Source of the DNA: an uncultured Treponema sp.
GTDB lineage: Bacteria > Spirochaetota > Spirochaetia > Treponematales > Treponemataceae
Length of the DNA stretch: 64,000 bases
Assembly: GCA_937877515.1 (NCBI GenBank)
Contig: CALFIX010000049.1
Span: 18,818-82,817, forward strand
Direction of reading: 5' to 3'
Part shown: positions 7,679 through 17,287 of the stretch, one piece after another
Position numbering within the stretch: position 1 is the stretch's first letter
Layout: each line of letters starts with the position of its first letter
Program-made: the position numbers and the translations under genes
Notes under the pieces: generated by a model
What the model was told of the DNA's origin: nothing
The model's database searches: none
The model's input: the letters and a program-made list of their open reading frames with translations, nothing else

Positions 7679-10600
7679 ATGAAAATAAAAAGTATAAAAA
7701 GAATTTTTAAACATTTAAATTTAAAATGTGCGGGCTTTGTTCTGGCTTCCGTGTTTTCTTTAACCGGCTGTCTTAATAGTCTTGCTACCGTTCAGTCAGG
7801 TATTTCTGACGGAAGCTGTAAAGGGTACGGAAGTATTTCAATAAATAAAAATGCAGGCCGATCGGTAGATGTTTCTACACTTACAACTGCAACTGTAATA
7901 GTTTCTGGTTATGATATGACGGATTTAAGTGTTACCGGTGTTTCTCTTTCTGGCGGAACTGGCAGTGCTAGCATAGAAAATATTCCTGCAGGCTCTAACC
8001 GTGTTGTAACTGTAAAGAGTAATGTTGACGGGGCTTTGCTTCGCGGCCTTGTTGATGTTGTTGCAGACACAGATAACTCCGTTAATGTAAACTGGAGTAC
8101 AACAGCTGTTGCAAGTGTTTATTACTATCTTATAAAAAATGGTGTAGATGTTTCTAATGTTTCAGAAGAAGAGTTTTCTGACGCTATTCCAAGTGTTCAT
8201 GCAAGTCTTGTAGATGCAGAAAGCATTGCAGAAGATTATATTGCAGGAAGTCTTTTAAGCAGTTCAAATTATGTTCTTGACTATGGAACAGTAAGTGTTA
8301 CAACAACAAATGCTTCCGGCTACACAATCTGGGTAACAGATGTTTCTTCCAGTAAAACAACAGTTTCTTCTGATTCCGAAAGTTTTACTCTTTTCGCTTA
8401 TCCCGGTTCCTGGAAAGTTTATGTGCTTGACTCAGACGGAGAAGTAAAGGCAAGCAAGTCCATTACAGTTGTTTCCGGAGAAACAAGCACAGTAGATTTT
8501 GTTTATACCGCTGGCGGCGGAGATATAGACGGCATTACGATTCATGTTCCAGATAGCCTTGGTTACTCTTACATTTATGCATGGATGTCTAGTGGAACTT
8601 TAGCAGGTTCATGGCCTGGAACAAGCATGGGCTCCAGTTCTAACGGCTACTATACTTATACTCTTGATGAAACTGCATGTAGCGTTATCTTTAATAGTGG
8701 AAGCGGAAGTCAGACAACTGACCTTTACATTACAGAAGGAGAGTGGAACTACATTGGCGGTTCATCTGGTAAAACAGATTCTGACGGTTCTTATATTTCT
8801 TCTAATTTTGAAGAAGTTTCAACTGAAGAAAGTTTTACTCTTACTGTAAAAAATCCATCTGATTCAAATGATGTAAAGATTTATGTTTCGGCTTCATCGG
8901 CTCCTTCAATCTGGGTGTGGCAGCCTTCTGGTTTGGCCTGTTCTGAAGCAATGGGGTATACTTGGACTAGTCAGCCTACAATGGATAGTGCAACAGACTT
9001 AAATTATAATTCTTACTGGTATGTATTTACAATTGAAGAAGATTATTATACCGAGGGAGAAGCTTTTAGCTTTATCCTTAATTCAGGAAGTACTGTTACA
9101 ACTTCTAAGACAACAACATTCTGGTATGACTTGTATGGCGCATGCGGAACAAGTGGAGCTTTCTATGATGAAGATCCAACAGAAGTTACAGAACCGGAAG
9201 TCCCGACCGTAACAATTAAACCTGCTGACGGAAAAAACGTTTCTACCAACGGTACAATTACTGTTACATTGACAGACGGAAATGACACAATAACGGATGC
9301 TTCTGTAACTGTAAGTGGTTCTGCAAATGCTAGTTATTCTTTAAGTGATTTTTCAAATTATGTTCTTTCGTTAAGTGTTTCTGACTTAGGACTTTCAGAG
9401 AGAGATTCTATTTTAGTTTCTGCAAGTGTTACAAACAGTGTTTCTACAGTAACAGATTCTTCACGCTTAACTGTAACAGAAGCTTCTACAGACTACTTTA
9501 CCTGGGATAACGTAAACTGCTACTTTGTCTTGACAGACCGCTTTAATAATGGTGTAAGTGCAAATGATCACTCTTATTACAGACAGAATGCAGACAACAA
9601 TTCAAATTTAAGTTCTGACTATTATAATGTTGCAACATTCCATGGAGGAGATATTGCAGGCCTTACAGCAAAACTTGACTACTTTGATTCGCTTGGTGTA
9701 AACGCAATCTGGATTACAGCTCCTTACGAACAGGCACACGGCTGGTGTACAGGTGGCGGTAACGGTTTTCCTCATTATGCTTTCCACGGTTATTATACAC
9801 TTGACTGGACATACATGGATCAGAGCATGGGTACCATTGAAGAATTCCGTACTTTTGTAAATGCATGCCATTCTAAGGGAATTCGGGTTGTAATGGATGT
9901 TGTCATGAACCATACGGGCTACAACACAGTTGAAGACATGCTTACCTATAAGTTTGGTCATTACAGTGCAATTACAAAGAGTCACGGCTGGTGTGCAAAT
10001 GAAGGAAGCTGGACTGCAAACCCGGATTCTGAAAACGACAGCGACTACTGGTCAAATGATTACTGGGATAATACATGGTGGGGCTGCTGGATTCGTTCAT
10101 TCGGCTATTCAAGCTATGCAACAGGCGGAGATGTATACAGCTCTCTTGCAGGTCTTCCTGATATAAGAACAGAAATGACAGACTCTGTTTCTATTCCTAC
10201 CTTCTTAAAGACAAAGTGGGCTTCTGAAACAGATTCAACTGCGGTTTCAACTTCTACAGGAAACACTCTCGGTAATACTTATGGAGACTACAAGCTTCCT
10301 TCTGTAAGTGATGTAGACTGGATGAGCGGAGATAACTATATTTCAAGCTCCAATGTAACTGGCGACTGGAGAGAAGATTCTAAGGGTGCCCCAAGTGACT
10401 ATCAGGTAGTATGGCTTTCCGGCTGGGTTCGTGAATTTGGTATAGATGGATTTAGATGTGATACTGCAAAGCATGTTGACATGTTCAGATGGGGACAGCT
10501 GAAAGATGCCTGTGAAAGAGCTCTTGAAGCATGGCGTGAAGATGACTCTAAGGACAAAACTTATAATGGAAGCGACACTGGGGCTGCTGACTGGGACGAA

Positions 10601-11329
10601 AGTTTCTGGATGACAGGTGAATGCTTTGGCTGGACAAGCATAGCCGGAAGCGGAGACTACTATACGACCGGTAAGTTTGACTCCATGATTAATTTCTCAT
10701 TCAATGGTTCTGCAACGTCAAGCACAACAAGTAACTATCCAAGCACAAGTACTTGGAGCAGCTATCTTAGCATAAACTCTAACAGTGACAGTGATTCAAA
10801 CGGCAACATCAACAACGTATTAACTTATATTTCAAGCCATGACACCGCTTTGTGTCGTGCTTCCAATCAGTATGAAGTGGGAACAATGCTTCAGCTTACT
10901 CCAGGCGGAATTCAGATTTACTACGGAGATGAATGCTCCAGGGGTCAGGCATATACTGGTTGCGGCGACAGCGACATGATGACACGCGGAGACATGGACT
11001 TTAGTTCTAATTCCGGCTGTGTAAGTCACTGGGGTAAGGTTGGTACATTCCGTAAGTACAATCCTGCCGTAGGTGCGGGAACAGGAACCACATACAAGAG
11101 AACTTACAGTGGCTCTGCAGGTGAAAACAGTATTGCAATCAGCATTGACAGTACTACTGTTGATGTAAGTGATTTATATGACGACGGAACTACAGTTTAC
11201 AACTGGTACGACGGAACTAGTGCAACAGTTTCTGGAGGAAGTGTAACATTCAGTTCTTCAAGTGCTTCAACTTCTTCTCCTGTTTTAGTTAGTGACAGAA
11301 ATCCTAGCGATTGTGGTATTTCGTTCTAA
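7679..11329 (+). CDS. MalS-like GH13 alpha-amylase lipoprotein with starch-binding modules
   Basis: A 1216-residue lipoprotein (lipobox SLTGC). Residues about 50-280 carry beta-rich segments. Two modules follow, at about 280-375 and 385-505, with the aromatic pattern of CBM26-like starch-binding domains (YIYAW...GSWPG; SIWVWQP). An Ig-like linker spans about 505-600. The catalytic GH13 domain runs from about 604 to 1150. Visible catalytic motifs are DVVMNH (740-745), FRCDTAKH with nucleophile Asp928, MTGECFG with acid/base Glu981, and SSHD with Asp1055. The arrangement TFHGGDIAGLT ... HGW ... GYYTLDW closely follows periplasmic MalS. The enzyme should hydrolyse alpha-1,4-glucans at the cell surface or in the periplasm. 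Codon and composition style (Ser/Thr-rich) matches its lipoprotein neighbour. Confidence 0.93.
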   Translation: MKIKSIKRIFKHLNLKCAGFVLASVFSLTGCLNSLATVQSGISDGSCKGYGSISINKNAGRSVDVSTLTTATVIVSGYDMTDLSVTGVSLSGGTGSASIENIPAGSNRVVTVKSNVDGALLRGLVDVVADTDNSVNVNWSTTAVASVYYYLIKNGVDVSNVSEEEFSDAIPSVHASLVDAESIAEDYIAGSLLSSSNYVLDYGTVSVTTTNASGYTIWVTDVSSSKTTVSSDSESFTLFAYPGSWKVYVLDSDGEVKASKSITVVSGETSTVDFVYTAGGGDIDGITIHVPDSLGYSYIYAWMSSGTLAGSWPGTSMGSSSNGYYTYTLDETACSVIFNSGSGSQTTDLYITEGEWNYIGGSSGKTDSDGSYISSNFEEVSTEESFTLTVKNPSDSNDVKIYVSASSAPSIWVWQPSGLACSEAMGYTWTSQPTMDSATDLNYNSYWYVFTIEEDYYTEGEAFSFILNSGSTVTTSKTTTFWYDLYGACGTSGAFYDEDPTEVTEPEVPTVTIKPADGKNVSTNGTITVTLTDGNDTITDASVTVSGSANASYSLSDFSNYVLSLSVSDLGLSERDSILVSASVTNSVSTVTDSSRLTVTEASTDYFTWDNVNCYFVLTDRFNNGVSANDHSYYRQNADNNSNLSSDYYNVATFHGGDIAGLTAKLDYFDSLGVNAIWITAPYEQAHGWCTGGGNGFPHYAFHGYYTLDWTYMDQSMGTIEEFRTFVNACHSKGIRVVMDVVMNHTGYNTVEDMLTYKFGHYSAITKSHGWCANEGSWTANPDSENDSDYWSNDYWDNTWWGCWIRSFGYSSYATGGDVYSSLAGLPDIRTEMTDSVSIPTFLKTKWASETDSTAVSTSTGNTLGNTYGDYKLPSVSDVDWMSGDNYISSSNVTGDWREDSKGAPSDYQVVWLSGWVREFGIDGFRCDTAKHVDMFRWGQLKDACERALEAWREDDSKDKTYNGSDTGAADWDESFWMTGECFGWTSIAGSGDYYTTGKFDSMINFSFNGSATSSTTSNYPSTSTWSSYLSINSNSDSDSNGNINNVLTYISSHDTALCRASNQYEVGTMLQLTPGGIQIYYGDECSRGQAYTGCGDSDMMTRGDMDFSSNSGCVSHWGKVGTFRKYNPAVGAGTGTTYKRTYSGSAGENSIAISIDSTTVDVSDLYDDGTTVYNWYDGTSATVSGGSVTFSSSSASTSSPVLVSDRNPSDCGISF

Positions 11330-11351
11330 AATATTTCTTTTCTAAAAAATT

Positions 11352-11390
11352 AAGAAGGACTTTTAAACTTATAGTAGTCCTTCTTTTATA
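11352..11390 (+). terminator. Intrinsic terminator after the amylase gene
   Basis: A 10-bp perfect stem, AAGAAGGACT (11352-11361) with AGTCCTTCTT (11376-11385), closes a 14-base loop and is followed by TTATA. It lies 22 bases after the amylase stop. Confidence 0.75.
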
Positions 11391-11426
11391 AGTTACACGA
11401 CAACGTCACAGTAGTAATATAATACA

Positions 11427-11512
11427 GTGAACCTACGCCCGTCTGTAGCCGTGCCGAAGACAGTGCGCCAGCACCAAGCGAAAAGCGGAGCGGCGAAAGA
11501 CGGGTTGGCTAA
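11427..11512. repeat. GC-rich palindromic intergenic element
   Basis: CCCGTCTGTAGCCG (from about 11438) is imperfectly complementary to CGGCGAAAGACGGG (ending about 11504), so the spacer can fold into one long hairpin. Its interior CGAAGACAGTGCGC (11455-11468) is the exact reverse complement of a 14-mer in the element at 43763-43930. No coding potential is seen. It lies between the amylase terminator and a convergent lipoprotein gene. Confidence 0.55.
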
Positions 11513-11535
11513 ATAAGTTTTTTTTGAGCCTTGTC

Positions 11536-12228
11536 TTATAAGGTGTCGTCCGTAAAATCAGATTGTTGATTTTGTGGAGCTTCAAAAGATTCTTCTTTAG
11601 TGGTATCGATAGAATTTTCTTCTTTTTGAATTCCCGGTAATGATGTGTCTATGACTTTTTTAGGCGGAAGCTGAGACGGCGGAAGCTCTATGGTGCAGCC
11701 CTCGTCAGCTTTCAGTTTTACGGCAAGTCCTGTAGTTGTAACCCTTAGGCGGGTTTCCGTGCTTAAAGATGAGTCTGATGCATTTTCTTCGGTTAGCGAT
11801 GTGCTTACGTATAGGATTGCATCTGCTCCGTTATACTGTGCGGTTTCTATCATGCGGTAAGTTGCGAGGGCTACGGCTCTTTCCCTTACTGTAAGATTTT
11901 TTTGATTTGCGTTTCCTATAAAACCGTAGTTACCGCTGTCGCCGCGGATTGTGTAAGAGTTTACTTTTGATTCCCCAAGTGCATAAGCTTTGCTGTCATG
12001 CAGCAGGTCTGAACTTTTTACTGTAATTGAGCTTGTTCCGCTTACCTGACCTAAGATGATGTATTGGTCGCGGCTGAGGCTTCCCAAATCTAAAGTGGCT
12101 TCCGGCATGGCCCTGTATGTTATAGCCTGATTTGACGCACAGGAAAGTGCAGAAAGTGACAGTGCTGCAAGAAACAGAACTTCCAGCCTTTGAGCCTTAA
12201 AGAAGGCAGATTTTAAACTTTTTTTCAT
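11536..12228 (-). CDS. Putative lipoprotein of unknown function
   Basis: A 230-residue protein with a signal peptide and lipobox (ALSLSALSC, Cys about 30). It then has a mixed alpha/beta body containing ILGQVSGTSSITV, a NLTVRERAVALATYRMIETAQYN helix and GADAILYVSTSL. The pattern of a helix leading into GADAI(L/I) and a beta strand resembles small heavy-metal-binding or YbjQ-like and spirochaete lipoproteins, but I cannot assign a family. The last 60 residues are acidic, Pro/Ser-rich and probably disordered. It is transcribed divergently from argJ. Confidence 0.65.
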   Translation of the reverse strand: MKKSLKSAFFKAQRLEVLFLAALSLSALSCASNQAITYRAMPEATLDLGSLSRDQYIILGQVSGTSSITVKSSDLLHDSKAYALGESKVNSYTIRGDSGNYGFIGNANQKNLTVRERAVALATYRMIETAQYNGADAILYVSTSLTEENASDSSLSTETRLRVTTTGLAVKLKADEGCTIELPPSQLPPKKVIDTSLPGIQKEENSIDTTKEESFEAPQNQQSDFTDDTL

Positions 12229-12301
12229 TTTTATCCTCCGTAACTTTTTATATGCTTAAAGTTTAACATGAAAATCTGCCTTTCGCAATTTATAATGGGG
12301 A

Positions 12302-12330
12302 TTGTGTGAGTAGTAAGAAAGTGCTATAAT
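12302..12330 (+). promoter_or_regulatory. Sigma-70-type promoter for the argJBD operon
   Basis: TTGTGT (12302-12307) and a perfect TATAAT (12325-12330) are separated by exactly 17 bases, with the likely start site near 12337, about 26 bases before argJ. TATGCA (12331-12336) and TGCATA (12354-12359) then flank the AAGGAG ribosome binding site and could form a weak hairpin or a regulator site. Confidence 0.7.
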
Positions 12331-12362
12331 TATGCAAAATTTTGAGTAAGGAGTGCATAAAA

Positions 12363-13631
12363 ATGCAATTTATAGACGGCGGAGTTACAGCTCCAAAAGG
12401 TTTTACGGCAAACGGAATGCTTTGTGGCATAAAAAAAGGACGCACAAAAAATGATACCGCTTTAATTTTTAGCGAAAAGCCTTGCAGCGCGGCAGGACTT
12501 TTTACTCAGAATAAGGTAAAGGCAGAAAGCGTTAAGTTAACTCAAAAGCATATTGCAGATGGCGTTGCCCAGGCGGTAATTGCAAACAGTGGAAACGCAA
12601 ATGCATGTACAGGAGAAGAAGGTGCAAAAGTTGCATTCCGCATGGCAGAATTGGCTGCTACTTCTTTGGGAATAAAGGCAGAAGATGTAATTGTCTGCTC
12701 AACCGGCGTCATAGGTCAGCAGCTTCCTGTTGAGGTAATAGAAAAAAACATTGAAACACTAAAGGCAGGTCTCAGTAAGGAAGGACATAAGGAAGCACGC
12801 GTCGCCATAATGACGACTGACACTCATTATAAAGAATGTGCTGTTGAGTTTGACCTCGGCGGAAAAACCGTTCGCTTAGGCACCATGTGTAAGGGAAGCG
12901 GAATGATTCACATAAACCTTGGGACCATGCTTAGTTTTGTTACGACAGACTGTGCAATTACAAGTGAAATGCTGAAAACTGCCCTTAAACGAAGCGTAGA
13001 AAAAACATACAACTGTGTTTCTGTAGACGGAGACACAAGTACAAATGACACCCTTACGGTTTTAGCAAACGGTATGGCAGGAAACACTTTGATAGACTCT
13101 GAGGGAAAAGATTTTGACACCTTCTGCGAGGCGCTTGACGCACTGAATACCGTGATGGCAAAGAAGATTGCCGCAGACGGAGAGGGAGCCACCCACCTAG
13201 TTGAGTGTAATGTAAACGGAGCCTTTAGCGTAGAAGATGCAAGAGGACTTTCAAAGGCAATAATTTCTTCTAGTCTTGCAAAGGCTGCTATTTTTGGAGC
13301 TGATGCAAACTTCGGACGCTTCCTTTGTGCAATGGGCTACTCGGGATATAATTTTACACCGGAAAAAACCAGTATCTGGTTTACATGTAACCCGGAAAAT
13401 GACCGCTACTTTGACGAAACAAAGCCTTTTAGTGTTCATGGAGAAAAGAGCGTGCAGGTGTTTAAGGACGGAGTGCCCTTAGATTTTGATGAAGGGCTTG
13501 CATCAGAAATTTTAAAATGCCCTGCGGTTGAAATTTTAGTTGAATGCAAGGACGGTTCAGCAAGCGGAACTGCATGGGGCTGCGACTTGACGTATGACTA
13601 CGTAAAGATAAACGGCGACTACAGAACTTAA
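12363..13631 (+). CDS. argJ: Bifunctional ornithine acetyltransferase / N-acetylglutamate synthase
   Basis: A 422-residue ArgJ. The family self-cleaves between Ala/Gly and Thr, and the site is present as HINLGTMLSF (Thr188 becomes the N-terminal nucleophile of the beta subunit). Other signatures are IANSGNANACTG (oxyanion side), CSTGVIGQ, and the C-terminal GCDLTYDYVKINGDYRT. The enzyme recycles the acetyl group from N-acetylornithine to glutamate and may also use acetyl-CoA. The start is the ATG 10 bases after AAGGAG (12347-12352), not the upstream TTG at 12342. It heads argJ-argB-argD; argC is absent from this window. Confidence 0.95.
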   Translation: MQFIDGGVTAPKGFTANGMLCGIKKGRTKNDTALIFSEKPCSAAGLFTQNKVKAESVKLTQKHIADGVAQAVIANSGNANACTGEEGAKVAFRMAELAATSLGIKAEDVIVCSTGVIGQQLPVEVIEKNIETLKAGLSKEGHKEARVAIMTTDTHYKECAVEFDLGGKTVRLGTMCKGSGMIHINLGTMLSFVTTDCAITSEMLKTALKRSVEKTYNCVSVDGDTSTNDTLTVLANGMAGNTLIDSEGKDFDTFCEALDALNTVMAKKIAADGEGATHLVECNVNGAFSVEDARGLSKAIISSSLAKAAIFGADANFGRFLCAMGYSGYNFTPEKTSIWFTCNPENDRYFDETKPFSVHGEKSVQVFKDGVPLDFDEGLASEILKCPAVEILVECKDGSASGTAWGCDLTYDYVKINGDYRT

Positions 13632-13662
13632 AGATACAGCGTAAAGGCTTTGGAGAAAAATT

Positions 13663-14562
13663 ATGGATTTGGATAAAAATAATGAGGCAGTAAATCCCCG
13701 TTTAGATAACGAGCACTGGGCAGACGTTCTTGTTCAGGCGCTCCCTTACTTTAAGCACTGGGTTGGAAAGGTTGTAGTTGTAAAGTACGGTGGAAACGCG
13801 ATGCTTAACGAAGAGTTAAAGGCAGACGTAATGGAAGACATCGTGCTTTTAAACACAATTGGAATACACGTTGTTTTAGTTCATGGAGGCGGACCGGAGA
13901 TTAACCACATGCTTGAGCGTGTCGGTAAGGAGAGCAGGTTTGTAAACGGACTTCGCTACACGGACGGCGAGACAATGGAAATTGTTCAGATGGTGCTGAC
14001 AGGAAAGCTTAACAAGGACATCGTTGGACTTCTGTTACAGAAAGGCGGAAAGGCTGTAGGATTAAGTGGTGTTGACTCAGGTCTTTTACGCGCAAGGAAG
14101 ATTGATAAGGACGGAGCAGATTTAGGCTTTGTCGGAGAGGTTACGGAAGTTCACCCGGAAATCATTCAGTCTCTTTTGGACCAGGATTTCATCCCTGTTG
14201 TAAGCACTGTTGCCCTGGGAGAGACCGGAGATTACAACAGATACAACATAAACGCGGATACTGCGGCTGCAAAAATTGCCGTTGCCTTGAAAGCGGAAAA
14301 ATTTGTTCAGCTTACAAACGTTCCTGGCGTTCTTCGCGATGTAAATGATCCTAAAAGCCTCATTCAGAGGATTCACATTCAAGATGTGCAGGGGTATATT
14401 GACGACGGAACCATTGCAGGCGGAATGATTCCGAAAATTGAATGCTGCATGCTTGCCCGTAACGGTGGCGTTCCTCGTACTCACATTATAGACGGCCGCG
14501 TCCCCCACTCCCTCCTGATAGAGATGTTCTCTGACAGAGGTATAGGAACTATGATTTACTAG
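13663..14562 (+). CDS. argB: Acetylglutamate kinase
   Basis: A 299-residue amino-acid kinase fold protein with VVKYGGNAM (about residue 41), the acetylglutamate-binding [10 protein letters not shown], and the C-terminal [21 protein letters not shown] that is near-invariant in ArgB. It phosphorylates N-acetylglutamate, the second step of arginine synthesis. The length, with an N-terminal helix of about 25 residues ahead of the kinase core, fits the hexameric, arginine-feedback-sensitive ArgB class; feedback control is therefore likely but inferred. It lies 31 bases after argJ with GGAG before the ATG. Confidence 0.96.
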   Translation: MDLDKNNEAVNPRLDNEHWADVLVQALPYFKHWVGKVVVVKYGGNAMLNEELKADVMEDIVLLNTIGIHVVLVHGGGPEINHMLERVGKESRFVNGLRYTDGETMEIVQMVLTGKLNKDIVGLLLQKGGKAVGLSGVDSGLLRARKIDKDGADLGFVGEVTEVHPEIIQSLLDQDFIPVVSTVALGETGDYNRYNINADTAAAKIAVALKAEKFVQLTNVPGVLRDVNDPKSLIQRIHIQDVQGYIDDGTIAGGMIPKIECCMLARNGGVPRTHIIDGRVPHSLLIEMFSDRGIGTMIY

Positions 14563-14608
14563 AAGATTGCCTCCTGCAATTTATCAATTATAAAAACTGG
14601 AGAAGAAT

Positions 14609-15775
14609 ATGGCAAATTCCAAGATTGTAAATAACTACGGTTCATTTGACGTAACTTTTAAAAGCGGCAAAGGCTCAACACTGACAGATGTAAACGGTAA
14701 GAAGTATATAGACTTTCTGGCAGGCATTGCAGTTAATGCCTTAGGACACAACTTCAAGCCTCTCGTTCGTGCAATTCAAAAACAGGCTGCACGCGAAATT
14801 CACATCTGTAATTATTACACAAGTGACACGGGAAACGCTTACGTAGAGGAGCTCTTAAAGGCAACAGGCTTTGAAGGAGTTTACTTTGGTAACAGCGGTG
14901 CTGAGGCAAACGAGGCCGCCATAAAGCTTGCCCGTAAGTACGGAGAGCTGACCGGCGGAACAAATAAAAAGACAATTGTTACGCTGGAAAAATCTTTTCA
15001 TGGACGGACTCTTGCAACAATAAGAGCTACAGGTCAGGAAAAGTTTCATCCTTCATGCTTTGCTCCGTACCCTGAAGGCTTTAAGACGATAAGGGCAAAT
15101 GATTACGAGGCATTAAAAACTGCTTTTGATGAAAACACCTGTGCCTTGATGATGGAATGCGTTCAGGGAGAAGGCGGCGTAATTCTTATCGAAAAGGAAT
15201 GGGCAAAGAAAGCTGCGGAAGCGGCCCGCAAAGCGGGTGCAATCGTAATAGCAGATGAAGTTCAGACTGGAATGGGACGCACTGGAAGCCTTCTTGCAAG
15301 CGAACAGCTGGAGTTCAATCCGGAAGTCGTAACTTTAGCAAAGGGCATTGCCGGCGGTGTTCCTATGGGAGCGTGTCTTTTCCGTGGTAATGCTAATGGA
15401 GTATTTAAGGCAGGAGACCATCAGTCTACATTTGGTGGAAATCCTTTGGCATGCAGTGCTGCCCGCGTTGTATTAAAAACTTTAACGAGTCCGGACTTTC
15501 TTACCCGCGTAACAGAAAACGGCGAGTACATGAGGGGTCAGATAAGAAAGTGGAACCTAAACTGCATAAAGGACATTCGCGGTTTGGGTCTTATGACTGG
15601 AGTAGAGCTTGTGCCGGAGCTGAATCCCGTTCAGATAGAAAAAGAATGTCTTGAGGCAGGGCTTTTGTTCTCTACGGCAGGAGAGCACACACTCCGCCTG
15701 GTTCCGCCTTTAAATATCAAGCGGAGCGAAATAGACAAGGGCTTAAGCATTCTTCATGCAGTGCTTGCGAAGTAA
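14609..15775 (+). CDS. argD: Acetylornithine aminotransferase
   Basis: A 388-residue class-III PLP aminotransferase. Recognisable blocks are GIAVNALGHN, YFGNSGAEANEAAIKLAR, FHGRTLATIRATGQ, the PLP-contacting IVIADEVQTGMGRTG, and the Schiff-base lysine in TLAKGIAGGVPMGA. The C-terminal LLFSTAGEHTLRLVPPLNI is typical of ArgD. It converts N-acetylglutamate semialdehyde to N-acetylornithine with glutamate as donor, feeding ArgJ. The GGAG site lies about 9 bases before the ATG. It is the last arginine gene of this operon. Confidence 0.95.
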   Translation: MANSKIVNNYGSFDVTFKSGKGSTLTDVNGKKYIDFLAGIAVNALGHNFKPLVRAIQKQAAREIHICNYYTSDTGNAYVEELLKATGFEGVYFGNSGAEANEAAIKLARKYGELTGGTNKKTIVTLEKSFHGRTLATIRATGQEKFHPSCFAPYPEGFKTIRANDYEALKTAFDENTCALMMECVQGEGGVILIEKEWAKKAAEAARKAGAIVIADEVQTGMGRTGSLLASEQLEFNPEVVTLAKGIAGGVPMGACLFRGNANGVFKAGDHQSTFGGNPLACSAARVVLKTLTSPDFLTRVTENGEYMRGQIRKWNLNCIKDIRGLGLMTGVELVPELNPVQIEKECLEAGLLFSTAGEHTLRLVPPLNIKRSEIDKGLSILHAVLAK

Positions 15776-15799
15776 AATCATCTGGGGTATTATAGGCTC

Positions 15800-17287
15800 A
15801 TGTATAAGAAAATAATACCCGCAGTTTTTATAATTGTTTTTGCATCGTTTTTAGTAATTTTTTTAGCAAATAGATATTTTAAGAGCTCTGACTCTACAAG
15901 CAGCGTTTCAAAGCTTACGGTTCCTCAGGTAAATACGGAGAGTGAAAATGGAGCCGTAAGTTCTTCTTATTTAGATGATGAGTCTTCTTTAGTTTCTTTA
16001 ATTCCCCTGGAAGACGATGAAACTTTAATAAGCGTTTTAAGCCAGGATTTTGATGGCGACGGCTATGATGATCAGGTAAATGCAATTAAGACAATAAAAA
16101 ATCCTCATCTTTTACTCCTGGTCGGAATTTATAACACGAAAATTTCAAAATACGAAAGAAAGGCCTTAATAGAAACTCCTGTAACACAGGTAAAAACTTT
16201 TTCATATACAGGTCTTGATTTAACGGGAATTCATAGGACAGCCTTGGTATATCAGGGTTTTTCAGAAGATGGAGAGTCTGTCCTGTCTGCTTTCTTTCTG
16301 GAACACAAGGGAGAAGAATTTGTCGTTAAAAATATTGCAGAGCTAAAAGCTGACGGCACAATTTTTATTCAGCAGTCAGAGAGAATAGAAGCCTATGAAA
16401 AGTCTCAGGCAAATGGAGGAAGCTACCCGATATGGGTTTATACAACAGACACGGAAAAAACTAACAGTACAGACCAGATTCAAACTAAATATGACTGGAA
16501 TGCTTCAGAAGAAAAATATGTACAGGTAGAACAGTTTAGGGTTGCAGGAAGCCGTTTGGCGCAGGCAGAACTTTCCCGCATTCAGGACGGTACGGTAGAA
16601 ACATTTGCTTCATTTTTGAATGGTCTCTGGTATAAGACAGAACTTTCCAGCGACGGCTCAAACTGTTATATCTTCTTTGACTACGATGCCAAAGAAATTA
16701 TTTTCTTTCAAGAAGGTGAAGAAAAAGTATATCACTGGGTAATGAGTACGCTTAGACGAAACGGCATATATCTTTCTACAACCAGTCAGGAAATAGAAAG
16801 CCTTCAGACAAGAGTTGATGTCTCGCTTCGCGGTGTAGATGAAATACATGTTCGCATGCAGGATGACATTAGACTTTTAATAAAAGAAAGCAATTTATGG
16901 GACGGCGATTATAAAAAATTAAATGTTTCGTCTTATAAAAAGACTAAAAGTGTAGAAAATTCTTTTTCTGACATAGCTTCATTTTTAGAAAAAGGACGAA
17001 CCTGGTCACTTGATAACGGAGTGGAAGTAACTTTTAAAAATGGAAGCTATACCGCTTTGGGGCAGGGACATGAAGATAAGGGAATATATAACGGAATGAT
17101 TTTAAACGGTAAGTCTTTTATTCAGTTCAGGTCTAATACTCAAGATAAAATTTTTAACGGAATGTATCTAGTAACTCAAGGACTGGAAGATACCGTTACT
17201 TTAGAGCCGTACACCATACTTCCAAACGAAATGTATCCCTCAGAAGGAGTGTACATTACTCTAAAGAAAGTTGTCCTGGATAATTAG
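15800..17287 (+). CDS. Membrane-anchored exported protein, possibly pallilysin-related
   Basis: A 495-residue protein with one N-terminal membrane segment (residues about 5-25, uncleaved or signal-anchor) and an otherwise extracytoplasmic body. Near residue 85 is a calcium-loop-like DFDGDGYDD, as in VCBS/FG-GAP or dockerin-type loops, followed by beta-rich sequence. The C-terminal 120 residues (around WSLDNGVEVTFKNGSYTALGQG) look like a small beta-barrel. This plan resembles treponemal proteins annotated as pallilysin-related adhesins, but I cannot confirm that. I see no HExxH zinc-protease motif. It lies 24 bases after argD, so it may be cotranscribed, and it overlaps the convergent lipoprotein gene by four bases. 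Confidence 0.55.
   Translation: MYKKIIPAVFIIVFASFLVIFLANRYFKSSDSTSSVSKLTVPQVNTESENGAVSSSYLDDESSLVSLIPLEDDETLISVLSQDFDGDGYDDQVNAIKTIKNPHLLLLVGIYNTKISKYERKALIETPVTQVKTFSYTGLDLTGIHRTALVYQGFSEDGESVLSAFFLEHKGEEFVVKNIAELKADGTIFIQQSERIEAYEKSQANGGSYPIWVYTTDTEKTNSTDQIQTKYDWNASEEKYVQVEQFRVAGSRLAQAELSRIQDGTVETFASFLNGLWYKTELSSDGSNCYIFFDYDAKEIIFFQEGEEKVYHWVMSTLRRNGIYLSTTSQEIESLQTRVDVSLRGVDEIHVRMQDDIRLLIKESNLWDGDYKKLNVSSYKKTKSVENSFSDIASFLEKGRTWSLDNGVEVTFKNGSYTALGQGHEDKGIYNGMILNGKSFIQFRSNTQDKIFNGMYLVTQGLEDTVTLEPYTILPNEMYPSEGVYITLKKVVLDN

Noticed and set aside
9608..9985. Minus-strand 125-codon frame inside the amylase gene
   Set aside because: It is antisense to the most conserved part of the GH13 domain and Cys/His-rich without pattern; a shadow of codon bias.
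14122..14508. Minus-strand 128-codon frame inside argB
   Set aside because: Antisense to a fully conserved kinase gene, with no ribosome binding site or family match.
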